Under the pieces are notes generated by a model, which saw only the letters and a list, made by a program, of their open reading frames with translations, did not search any database and was not told the origin of the DNA. Shown here one piece after another: positions 33,977 to 43,650 of a DNA stretch of 64,000 nucleotides. The stretch spans positions 1 through 64,000 of the forward strand of contig JAJDVI010000050.1 of NCBI GenBank assembly GCA_022826195.1, given 5' to 3'. Origin of the DNA: Acidobacteriota bacterium. GTDB lineage: Bacteria > Acidobacteriota > Vicinamibacteria > Marinacidobacterales > Marinacidobacteraceae. Every line of letters starts with the position of its first letter. Position 1 is the stretch's first letter. Made by a program: the position numbers and the translations under genes.

Positions 33977-36220
33977 ATGGACCCCGCTTCAGAGCCACGC
34001 ACTCCGGCACGGGAGACCGCCGGAGACCGCCGGTTCGAGGGCCGGGTGGTCGGGATGCACTGCGCCGGTTGCGTCGCGAGCATCGAGAAGGCGGTCGGGG
34101 ACCTTCCGGGGGTCGAGCGGGCGGAGGTGAGCCTGCTCACCGGCGATCTTTCGGTGAGCCTCACGGACGCGCGGCCCGTGGACTCCGGCCTCGCGGCGGA
34201 TGTTGCGGGAGCGGTGGAGTCCGCCGGTCCCTATCGGGTCGAGACGGCCTCGCCGGCCGCCGCCGCGCCGCCCGAGGAGTCTGCCGCCGGCTCCCGTTGG
34301 CGCGACGGATTCCTTCCGGTTGCCGGGGCCCTCGCGCTCGCCGGCGCGGCGATGGGGGTCGCGATGAGCGGCTTCGGGGCCTCCACCGCGGGGCGCTTCG
34401 CCCAGTGCGCGCTGGCGACTCCCGTTTGCCTGTTCTTCGGCTGGCCTTTTGTCAAGGCGCTCGGGACCTCGCTCCGTCACTGGACGTTCGGCATGGACAG
34501 CCTGATCGGGCTCGGCGCCGGGGCCGCGTACGCCTCCTCCGTGGTGGCGCTCGCGGCGGGCGGTGCGGGGATGCTGTTCTTCGATACCGCCGCGCTCATC
34601 GTCGCGATCGTCCGCCTCGGCCGCTGGCTCGAGGACCGTGCCCGGGGACGCGCCACCGATGCCCTGACCGAGCTGCTGGCCTTTGCTCCCGACCGGGCGC
34701 GCGTGGTGCGGGACGGCGTTGAGCGCCTCGTGCCGGTGGCCGAAGTGCGCCGGGGCGAGCACGTTCGCGTGCGCCCCGGCGAGCGCGTGCCGCTCGACGG
34801 GAGGATCGTGCGGGGCGGCGCGGCGATGGATGAGTCGCTCCTGACCGGGGAGAGCGTGCCGGTCGAACGGACGGTCTCCGACGGGGTCGTGGCAGGGGCG
34901 ATGAACCTCACCGGAGCCGCGGAGATCGAGGTGACCCGTCCCGCCGCCGACAGCACGGTGTCCCGGATCGCCGCGGCGGTCCGGAAGGCGCAGACGGAGA
35001 AGATCCCCATCCAGCGGACCGCGGACCGGGTGGCGGGGGTCTTCGTCCCCGCCGTCATGGCGGCGGCCGTCCTGACCATCGCCGCCTGGCTGCTGGGGGA
35101 CGGCGCGCTCGACTTTGCGCTGGCGCGCGGGGTGGCGGTGCTGGTGGTGGCCTGTCCCTGCGCCATCGGACTGGCGGCGCCGATCGCGGTCCTGGTGGCC
35201 ACCGGGCGGAGCGCCCGACAAGGGATCCTGTTCCGCTCCGGCGGGGCGCTGGAGGCCTTGGCGGGGGTGCGCGCGGTAGCGCTCGACAAGACCGGAACCG
35301 TGACGACCGGTACCCCGGTGGTCGTGGCGGCGGAACCCGCGCCGGGCTGGAGCCGGGAGGAACTGCTCCGGCTGGCGGCCTCGGCGGAACAGGGATCCGA
35401 ACATCCGCTCGGCGTCGCGCTCGTCGCCTACGCCCGCGGGACCGCGATGGACCTCCGGACGCCGGAGCGCTTCGAGGCGCTCCCGGGACGCGGCGTCACG
35501 GCCACGTTCGGCGGAGGGAACCGCGCGTGGGTGGGCAGCGAGCGGCTGCTCCGGGAACGGGGCCTGACGGTCCCCGAGGATCCCGGCGGGAGCGGCGCCT
35601 CCGGCTGGTTGCGGGTGGTCTCGAAATCGGACGGCGGGACCGAGTTCGCCGGGAGCATCGGGTTCCGGGACCGGCCGCGCCCGGAGGCGGCGGACCTCGT
35701 CCGGAGTCTCGACGACGACGGGCTGGCGGTGTCCCTGGTCTCGGGCGACGAAGCTGGGGCGGTCGCGGCCACCGCTTCGGAGATCGGCGTCCGCCACGTC
35801 GAGGGAGGACTCCTTCCGGACCAGAAGCTCTCCGCCGTGGACCGCCTGCGGGAACGCTACGGCCGGGTGGCGATGGTCGGCGACGGGATCAACGACGCCC
35901 CGGCGCTCGCCCGCGCCGACGTGGGAATCGCGCTCGCCCAGGGTACCGAGATCGCGCGGGAGGCCGCCGAAGTGACCCTGATGCGCCCGGATCTGCGCCT
36001 GGTGAGCGTCGCGGTGCGCCTCGCGCGCCGTTCACTCCGGATCATCCGCCAGAACCTCTTCTGGGCCTTCATCTACAACGTGGCGGCCCTGCCGCTCGCC
36101 GCGGGAGTTCTCTATCCGGCGACCGGCCTGCTGTTACCGCCGGAAGCGGCCGCCGCGGCCATGGCGCTCTCCTCGCTCACGGTGGTCGGGAACGCGCTTC
36201 GCCTGAAGTTCGACGCCTGA
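33977..36220 (+). CDS. copA: Copper-translocating P1B-type ATPase
   Basis: 747 aa from ATG 33977. It has one N-terminal heavy-metal domain with GMHCAGC (26-32) and eight membrane helices. The transport motif ACPCAIGL has Cys393/395. The phosphorylation site is DKTGT (Asp437). SEHPLG and GDGINDAPALARADVG follow, and the last helices carry YN (FIYNVAALP) and MALSS, which typify Cu+ rather than Zn2+ pumps. It exports copper from the cytoplasm. No copper regulator or chaperone is adjacent. An in-frame start 87 nt upstream exists but adds no conserved sequence. Confidence 0.94.
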   Translation: MDPASEPRTPARETAGDRRFEGRVVGMHCAGCVASIEKAVGDLPGVERAEVSLLTGDLSVSLTDARPVDSGLAADVAGAVESAGPYRVETASPAAAAPPEESAAGSRWRDGFLPVAGALALAGAAMGVAMSGFGASTAGRFAQCALATPVCLFFGWPFVKALGTSLRHWTFGMDSLIGLGAGAAYASSVVALAAGGAGMLFFDTAALIVAIVRLGRWLEDRARGRATDALTELLAFAPDRARVVRDGVERLVPVAEVRRGEHVRVRPGERVPLDGRIVRGGAAMDESLLTGESVPVERTVSDGVVAGAMNLTGAAEIEVTRPAADSTVSRIAAAVRKAQTEKIPIQRTADRVAGVFVPAVMAAAVLTIAAWLLGDGALDFALARGVAVLVVACPCAIGLAAPIAVLVATGRSARQGILFRSGGALEALAGVRAVALDKTGTVTTGTPVVVAAEPAPGWSREELLRLAASAEQGSEHPLGVALVAYARGTAMDLRTPERFEALPGRGVTATFGGGNRAWVGSERLLRERGLTVPEDPGGSGASGWLRVVSKSDGGTEFAGSIGFRDRPRPEAADLVRSLDDDGLAVSLVSGDEAGAVAATASEIGVRHVEGGLLPDQKLSAVDRLRERYGRVAMVGDGINDAPALARADVGIALAQGTEIAREAAEVTLMRPDLRLVSVAVRLARRSLRIIRQNLFWAFIYNVAALPLAAGVLYPATGLLLPPEAAAAAMALSSLTVVGNALRLKFDA

Positions 36221-36351
36221 GTCCTGCCTACTGCGGCAGGTTCGTAGTCCGGATTCCGCCGGAAACCCACCGCGATCTCGTGATCAGGGCCGCTGAAGAA
36301 GGGGTGAGCCTCAACCGGCTGGTGAGTCTCCGGCTGGCGAAACCGCGCTAG
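36217..36351 (+). CDS. 44-residue HicB/Arc-like ribbon-helix-helix protein, apparent CTG start
   Basis: The frame encodes FVVRIPPETHRDLVIRAAEE followed by GVSLNRLVSLRLA, closely like the C-terminal DNA-binding part of HicB-family antitoxins. There is no ATG/GTG/TTG in frame. CTG 36217 overlaps the copA TGA (CTGA) and would give 44 aa, enough for one ribbon-helix-helix unit. Its stop overlaps the convergent DUF349 stop in the palindrome CTAG. No HicA toxin is nearby. Either this is a real small regulator coupled to copA, or the tail of a decayed hicB. Confidence 0.45.
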   Translation: MSPAYCGRFVVRIPPETHRDLVIRAAEEGVSLNRLVSLRLAKPR

Positions 36352-39281
36352 CGCCGAGGCGGGCGCCGTTCGCGGGACCGGGACCGGGACCGGGGGCGAT
36401 CCCGTCCCTCCTCGAGGGACGGCGCCCGTGCGATGACCTTCCGGGCGAGCCCGTCGATTCGCTTCAGCGTCTCCACCGCCGGCGCGGCGAGCGCCGGCCC
36501 GGCGGCCCGGGCGCGCTCCAGGATCCGGGTAGCCGCCTGCGCGTCTTCCCGGAGGACGGCGCCTCGGTCGGCGGCCCTACCGGCCTGCAGTGTGCGCTTC
36601 AGGTGCTCCGCGAAGTCGATCACACCGCCCTCCGACGACACGGGGGCGCGGGGCCGGGCGAGTGCCTCCATCTCGGCGAGGAGTTCCGCGAGCCGCGAAC
36701 CGAGCTGTTCCTGGTCGAGGCGCGTCCCCGCGAAGGAGTCGGGATCCTTCTCGAACGCCTCCCGGAGGCAACCGAAGACGGCGCCTTCGGTTTCGCGGCC
36801 GAGGCGGTCGGCCGACCGGCGAATGCGGCGGTACTCGTCCCACAGCGCGAGGGCGGCGTCGCGCCGTTCCTCGGCCGGCTGGGCCGCGAGTTCGGTGATG
36901 CGGGCGCGGAGGCCGGCCTCGGCTTCGCTCGGCGGGTGGTCTTCCGGACCGCCGCGGGCCGGCCTGTCGTCTCCCGCCGCTTCCCGCAGGCGGTCCCGCG
37001 CCCCGTCGCAGGCGCCCCGGAACTCTTCCCAGAGGCGGTCGCCCTCCTTGCGGGGGACGGGAGGCGACTCCTTCCACTCCCGCATCAGGTCGCGGACCGC
37101 GTTCCGGACCGCCTCGGCATCGGTCTGGTCGAACAGCGCCTTCGCCCGGGCGATCAGTTCCTCCCGGATCGGAATGTTGGGAGCGAGCTCTTCGTAACGC
37201 TTCTTCCTGACCGCCTTCAGTTCGGCGAAATAGCGGTCGTTCGCGGCGCGGAACCGCTTCCACAGCCGCTCCGAGCGCTTGCCGAGACCCCGGGCGCGCT
37301 GGCGCCATTCGGGCATCAGCGCGCGGATCTCGGCGGCCCGCCGGCCGTCGGCGCTCTCCGCGATCTCCTCCGCCTTTTCGACGAGTGCGCGAAGCCCGTC
37401 CAACTTCTCGCCGAGTTCGCGCTCGGCGGCCTCCCGGAGCGGGCCGATCCGTTCGAGAACGGCCTCCCGGACCTTGCCCCATTCTTCCCAGAGTTCCTGG
37501 CCCCGATCGCGTCCGGTGTGGCGAGCCTTGTGCCAGGCGCGTTCGAGCGCGGCGAGTTCGCGGTCCACCCGCTGGAGGTCCTCGACCTCGGCGAGGGCCC
37601 GGGCCCGGCGAATGAGCTCCGCCTGTTCTTCCAGATTGGACCAGTGACGCCACTCGCGAACTTCCCGGGCCTCCCGCAGCCGCGGCATCAGCGCGGCCTG
37701 GAGCCGCTGGAACCGGGTCTGCCGCTCCGCTCCCACCCGGCGCCAGAGCGAGGCGTCGTTCCGGAGCGTCCCGAGCTCGCGAAGGGCGGCCTCTCCCGCT
37801 TCGAGGGGGAACGGGTCGGACGATTCGAGCGCGGCGAGGCGTTCCTCCAGTCCGGTGATCCGGTCCTCGGCCTTCCGGGCCTGGTTCTCGCGCGCCGATT
37901 CGGCGGCGTCGAGTGCGGTCCCCGCGTCCCGGACCGCGGTCCGGAACCGCGCGGCGTCGGGGGTCTCGGATGGCTCGAGGCGATCGAAGCGGCGTCCGAG
38001 GCGGGTCAGCTCCCGGCGGGCCTGGGCGATCTCGGGGCCGGAGGGATGCTGGCCGAGGGACTTGGCCAGGGCAACGGCGTGATCCGCCAGCTCGGCGACC
38101 TGGAACTCCCGGATGCGAGCCTTCTTCCGCTCGAGCGCCCGTCCCCTCGCGCCTTCCGCCGCGGCGCGCAGCCGGGCGTGCATCTCGTGAGTGGCCGGCA
38201 ACTCCTCCAGGAGCTTCCGGCACTCGCGTTCGGCGGTCTCCACCTCGGGCAGGCCGAGGGCGGTTTCCGCGTCTTCCAACCGGCTGAGAATCTCCCGGGC
38301 TTCCGGCGGCGGATCCGGCGGGGGCGCGGCCGGCTCGGTGGGCGGGCGTCCCCCGGCGTCGGGGGGCGGGGCCGCTTCCTCGGGATAGGCAAGGCGAAGC
38401 CGGCGTTCGTCACGCGATCCGCCGCCGTCGAGGCTGGCGCGCAACGTATCGAGCCGCGCGCCAAGTTCGTCGGCGACCGGCCCGGAGGCGATCACGGCGT
38501 CGGCCTCCGCCAGCAGGCTCGCCCGGTGCGCCGGACTGGCCGGGTCGGCCTCGGCGAGGCGCTCGAGGAGGCCGGCGAGCGTCCGCTCCCGCAACTGCAC
38601 CCGTTCCGGATGATCGGCGGGCAGCCGTTCCTCGGCCCGGCGCCGGGCCAGCCGGCGCACGCTCTTCGAGTTGCTGCCGGTCGCCGCGGTGAGCAACAGC
38701 TCCGGATCCTCGAGACGGCGGACCGCAGCCTGGGCGCTTTCACGGTCGTCCGCCGCCACTGCTACCTGCAGGAGGCCGGACGGGCTGGAGATGGCCTCGA
38801 GGGCGTGGCTTCGGAGAGCGGGTTCCGTGGCTCGCCCGGCGACCGTCGCGAGGGCCGCATCCCGGTCGGCGGCTTCGGTGGGAACGGCGGTCAGGCGCGC
38901 GAGCGCCTCCGCGCGGATCGCTTCGAAGTGCGCCCGGCAGGCGACCTCGGCGACGGCGCGCAGCGGGGTCAGCAGCCCGAGCGCCCGCCGTGACTCCTGC
39001 TCGTCCCGGTCGTCGGCGGCGATCTTGACGAGGAGCGCCTCGCTCCGGGACCGGGCCAGCTTGCGGGCGGCTTCATCGCCGGCGTCGCCGGTCAGTTCCA
39101 GTAGCACCCGGGGCGCCTCGAGGCGGCGCACCGCCTCCTTGCGCACGCGGGCGTCCGGATCGGAGCGCGCGAGGTCCGCGAGGGTGCCGGTGTCCTCGGG
39201 AGGGTGTTTCTGGACCGCCTTGAGGCGTACGGCGGCGTCGCGGCTCCTGATCGGCGAGGCGAATCGTTCCAGAACGGACAT
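36348..39281 (-). CDS. Giant DUF349-repeat coiled-coil protein with Arg/Ser tail
   Basis: 977 aa from ATG 39281, cytosolic. The N-terminal third has HEAT-like repeats (RSRDAAVRLKAVQKHPPED, DARVRKEAVRRLEAP, LRSHALEAISS). A Pro-rich linker near 320-350 is followed by helical DUF349 repeats (about 440-900), each with a W/L-rich core such as LMPEWRQRARGLGKRSERLW and LMREWKESPPVPRKEGDRLW. The last 20 residues are nearly all Arg, Ser and Pro, suggesting nucleic-acid or ribosome contact. DUF349 proteins are poorly characterised. TATATT (39304-39299) lies 17 nt before the ATG. Confidence 0.88.
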   Translation of the reverse strand: MSVLERFASPIRSRDAAVRLKAVQKHPPEDTGTLADLARSDPDARVRKEAVRRLEAPRVLLELTGDAGDEAARKLARSRSEALLVKIAADDRDEQESRRALGLLTPLRAVAEVACRAHFEAIRAEALARLTAVPTEAADRDAALATVAGRATEPALRSHALEAISSPSGLLQVAVAADDRESAQAAVRRLEDPELLLTAATGSNSKSVRRLARRRAEERLPADHPERVQLRERTLAGLLERLAEADPASPAHRASLLAEADAVIASGPVADELGARLDTLRASLDGGGSRDERRLRLAYPEEAAPPPDAGGRPPTEPAAPPPDPPPEAREILSRLEDAETALGLPEVETAERECRKLLEELPATHEMHARLRAAAEGARGRALERKKARIREFQVAELADHAVALAKSLGQHPSGPEIAQARRELTRLGRRFDRLEPSETPDAARFRTAVRDAGTALDAAESARENQARKAEDRITGLEERLAALESSDPFPLEAGEAALRELGTLRNDASLWRRVGAERQTRFQRLQAALMPRLREAREVREWRHWSNLEEQAELIRRARALAEVEDLQRVDRELAALERAWHKARHTGRDRGQELWEEWGKVREAVLERIGPLREAAERELGEKLDGLRALVEKAEEIAESADGRRAAEIRALMPEWRQRARGLGKRSERLWKRFRAANDRYFAELKAVRKKRYEELAPNIPIREELIARAKALFDQTDAEAVRNAVRDLMREWKESPPVPRKEGDRLWEEFRGACDGARDRLREAAGDDRPARGGPEDHPPSEAEAGLRARITELAAQPAEERRDAALALWDEYRRIRRSADRLGRETEGAVFGCLREAFEKDPDSFAGTRLDQEQLGSRLAELLAEMEALARPRAPVSSEGGVIDFAEHLKRTLQAGRAADRGAVLREDAQAATRILERARAAGPALAAPAVETLKRIDGLARKVIARAPSLEEGRDRPRSRSRSRERRPPRR

Positions 39282-39427
39282 GGTCGGGGAGGCGCGAGAA
39301 TATAGAGGCTTGGAACGGAAAACGTCAGGAGGGAGTTTCGCCGCACCCGGAGGTTCGAGCCCGGACCGGGGGACGCGGGCGCGAGGAGCGCCCGGGAGTC
39401 CCGGCGTGCCGCGGGCGTGTGGAAAAG

Positions 39428-39433
39428 TAGGCT
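39428..39433 (+). promoter_or_regulatory. -10-like element of the MFS operon
   Basis: TAGGCT ends 7 nt before TTG 39441, in the AT-richer GGAAAAGTAGGCT. It supports TTG 39441 over GTG 39417 as start and suggests a leaderless mRNA. Confidence 0.45.
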
Positions 39434-39440
39434 TCGCTCC

Positions 39441-40643
39441 TTGAAGACCCGCCCGGAGACGTCGTCGCTCATCTGGCCGGGCACGGTGCTGGGCACGCTG
39501 ATCGGGCTCGGGTTGCTCGACCAGCAGGTGATCAACCCGCTGATCGCGGCCCTCGCGGGAGGCCTCGGGGTCGGGGTCGCGGACGTCGGCCTCGCCATCT
39601 CGGCGTACTCCTTCGCGGCCGCCCTCGCGGCGCTGGTCATGGGGCCGCTCGCGGACGCGCGCGGACGCCGCCCCTTCCTGCTCCTCGGGGCCACCCTGAT
39701 GCTGGCGTCCGCCGGGGTGATCTCGCTGCTGCCCCACTACGCCGCCTTCGTGCTGGCGCGGATCGCCGCCGGGTTCGCCGGCGGCACCATCGCGGCGCTG
39801 GCCGTGGCCTGGGTCGCCGACCTGGCGCCGTACCGGCGCCGCGGCAAGGTGATGGCCTTCCTCATGGGGGGAGCGATGGGGGCGGCCATCCTGGGACAGG
39901 TCGGGGCGGCCTTCGCCGCCGGCCGTTTCGGACACCAGGCCGTCTACGGGGCGCTCGCGTTCCTTGCCGCCCTGACGCTGGCGCTGCTCTTCGCACTCCC
40001 CGAAGCGCGGCCGCGGGAGACGGTTCCCGGGCCGCTCGGGCGCAAGCTGGCCGGCCACCTGGAGTTCCTGGGGAGTCCGGTGCACCGGACGGCGGCGTTC
40101 GCCGCGTTCTGCATGTCCGGAAGCCTGGTCGGCATCTCCGCCTATGCCTCGGGATGGCTGCAGGAGGTGCGGGGGTTTTCGCTGGAAGCGGTCGGGGTTC
40201 TCTACGGAGGACTCGGCGCCGCGATCATGGCCGCGCAACTCATCGCCGGGCCGCTCGCCGACCGCCTGGGCAAGCGCCGCTTCATCGTGCTGGTTTCCGG
40301 CGTCACCGCGGCCCTGACCCCGGTCCTGCCGTGGCTCGCGGGCGCCCCGCTGGTCGTGGCCCTGCTGGTGTTCGGGTGTCTCGCGGTGGCCCGGATCGCG
40401 GCGTTCACCGCTCTTCGCAGCGAGCTGGTGCCGAAGAACCGCCGCGCTAGCTTCCTGGGGTTCTCGAACGTGTTCTCGCAACTCGGTATCGCGGGGGCGG
40501 TCGCGGCCGGAGGGCTGCTGTATCCGTACGGGTTCGAAGCGGTCTGCTGGCTGATGGCCGGTCTCGGCGTCCTGGCGCTGGTGCTGATCATCCGGGTCCC
40601 CGAGCCCGGGTCCACCGCGGGGGCGGCGTCCGGGAACGGATGA
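39441..40643 (+). CDS. MFS transporter
   Basis: 400 aa with twelve predicted helices. The loop 2-3 motif GPLADARGRRPF and its repeat GPLADRLGKRRF in the second half mark the major facilitator superfamily. Substrate cannot be told; sugar or drug efflux types are equally possible. TTG 39441 is preferred to GTG 39417 because a -10-like TAGGCT lies 7 nt upstream of it. Its stop overlaps the next ATG (ATGA). First of MFS-hydrolase-GDH-CDP-alcohol transferase. Confidence 0.88.
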   Translation: MKTRPETSSLIWPGTVLGTLIGLGLLDQQVINPLIAALAGGLGVGVADVGLAISAYSFAAALAALVMGPLADARGRRPFLLLGATLMLASAGVISLLPHYAAFVLARIAAGFAGGTIAALAVAWVADLAPYRRRGKVMAFLMGGAMGAAILGQVGAAFAAGRFGHQAVYGALAFLAALTLALLFALPEARPRETVPGPLGRKLAGHLEFLGSPVHRTAAFAAFCMSGSLVGISAYASGWLQEVRGFSLEAVGVLYGGLGAAIMAAQLIAGPLADRLGKRRFIVLVSGVTAALTPVLPWLAGAPLVVALLVFGCLAVARIAAFTALRSELVPKNRRASFLGFSNVFSQLGIAGAVAAGGLLYPYGFEAVCWLMAGLGVLALVLIIRVPEPGSTAGAASGNG

Positions 40644-41607
40644 CCCCCGCCGGGAACCGCCGCCGGAGGGCGCGGCGCATCCTGTACGGGGTGGGGGCCG
40701 CGGTCCTGCTGGCCGCCCTGTCCCTCCCCACCGCGGTGGGGGTGCTCCTCGCCAGTTTCTCGGGGACGCGTCCCCAGGACCTCGAGGATCGGGCGGCGCC
40801 CGGGGACTACGGACTCTCCTACCGGACCGTCCTGCTCCGGAGCGAGGACGGAGTGCGGCTTGGATCCTGGCTCCTGAAGGCCCCGGACCCCGCCGGGTGT
40901 TCCGTGGTGCTCGCCCACGGACTCTTCCGGTCGCGCCGCGAGGTGCTGGGCCGCGCGGCGTACCTCGCGGCCCACGGCTGCCATGCCCTGACGCTGGACC
41001 TCAGGCGCCACGGTGACAGCGGTGGAAGCCGCACTAGCCTCGGTTATCTGGAGGGGCTCGACGTGTTGGCGGGGGCCCGTTTCCTCCGGCGGGAGTTCCC
41101 GGAGAACCGCCTCTATCTTCTCGGGGTCTCGATGGGCGGGGCGGCGGCGGCCCGCGCGGGCGCCGCGCTGGCGGCTGACGTCGCCGGGGTCGTGCTCGAC
41201 AGTACCTTCAGGAACGTCCCCGAGGTGGTCGACCGCTACGCGGCCCTCCTGGTGGGCCTGCCCCCTTTCCCGGCCGGCGACCTCACCCTGCTGGGGCTCG
41301 AACTCACCGCCGGTTTCGATCCGCGGGAGATGGACGTGGAGCGGTTCTCCGCGCGTCTCGGGGAGGCGGGGGTCCCGGTCCTGGTGATTGCCGGCGATGC
41401 GGACCGGCGAGCGCCGCTCGCGGCGCAGACCGCCGTCTTCCGGGCGAACGGTCACCCGGAGAGCCGGATGGTTGTCGTCGAGGGCGCGACCCACGGGCGG
41501 CCGTGCCTCCGGGAGCCGCGTACGTGCGAGGCGGCGCTGGCGGAATTCCTGGCTCTTCCCCCGGAGGACGCCGGCAGGCCGGCGAAACTGCTCTACGATC
41601 CCGGGCC

Positions 41608-41611
<4 letters not shown>
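40640..41611 (+). CDS. Membrane-anchored alpha/beta hydrolase
   Basis: 323 aa with an N-terminal membrane helix (GVGAAVLLAALSLPTAVGVLL). The hydrolase fold is complete: oxyanion HGLF region (VVLAHGLFRSRREV), nucleophile elbow GVSMGG, acid Asp in IAGDADRR and His in GATHGRPC. It resembles serine-aminopeptidase-type hydrolases of the YqkD/FrsA class. Substrate unknown. It overlaps both neighbours by 4 nt, so it is translated as part of the operon. Confidence 0.88.
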
Positions 41612-43038
<1,427 letters not shown>

Positions 43039-43069
43039 CTCGGCCGCGCCCCGAGCGTTTCCTCCTCCG

Positions 43070-43603
43070 ATGACGATCGCCAATCAGCTCACCGTTCTCC
43101 GGCTGTTGCTGGCCCCGGTGGTGGTCATCTGCATCCTCTACGGGCGCTTCGGGCTCGCGCTCGGAGCGCTCGTGCTGGCCGGCCTGACGGACATGATGGA
43201 CGGGCCGCTCGCCCGCCGCCGCGGCGAGCACAGCGACCTCGGGGCGCTCCTCGACCCGCTCGCCGACAAGGTGCTGATCGTGTCGGCGGTGGTGACCCTC
43301 GCCGCACCCATCGAGGCCGTCTCGGTGCGCATTCCGGCCTGGGTCGCGATCCTGGTGCTGTCCCGCGACGCCACGATCCTGTTCGTGGCCGGCGCCTACA
43401 ACCTGGCGGTCAAGCGGCGCAACTTCACCCCCAGCCGGCTCGGGAAGGCCGCGACCGTGATCAACGTGGTGGGAATCCTCTGGTTCCTGGTCGCCAACCT
43501 GCTGGAACTGGACAGCCTCGTCACCCCGCTGCTGCTGGCGGCGATGGTGACCCTCACGGTGATCACCTCGCTCCAGTATCTCTGGCGGGTGCGCCTGCTC
43601 TAG
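43070..43603 (+). CDS. CDP-alcohol phosphatidyltransferase family protein
   Basis: 177 aa and strongly hydrophobic, with the family motif in DMMDGPLARRRGEHSDLGAL followed by LDPLADK. It is a paralogue of pgsA (24933) but diverged. It may make a phospholipid headgroup other than phosphatidylglycerol, such as cardiolipin or phosphatidylinositol phosphate. It lies 31 nt after glutamate dehydrogenase. Confidence 0.85.
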   Translation: MTIANQLTVLRLLLAPVVVICILYGRFGLALGALVLAGLTDMMDGPLARRRGEHSDLGALLDPLADKVLIVSAVVTLAAPIEAVSVRIPAWVAILVLSRDATILFVAGAYNLAVKRRNFTPSRLGKAATVINVVGILWFLVANLLELDSLVTPLLLAAMVTLTVITSLQYLWRVRLL

Positions 43604-43634
43604 CGACCGCCTGGACCCCCACCAGGAGAACTGG

Positions 43635-43650
43635 GCCGGCTTCAGCCGGC
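43635..43650. terminator. GCCGGC-TTCA-GCCGGC hairpin between convergent genes
   Basis: A 6-bp stem with a TTCA loop lies between the CDP-alcohol transferase stop and the convergent permease stop, covering the latter. No U-tract. It resembles the CTTCAG-core palindromes at 33.8 kb. Confidence 0.4.
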
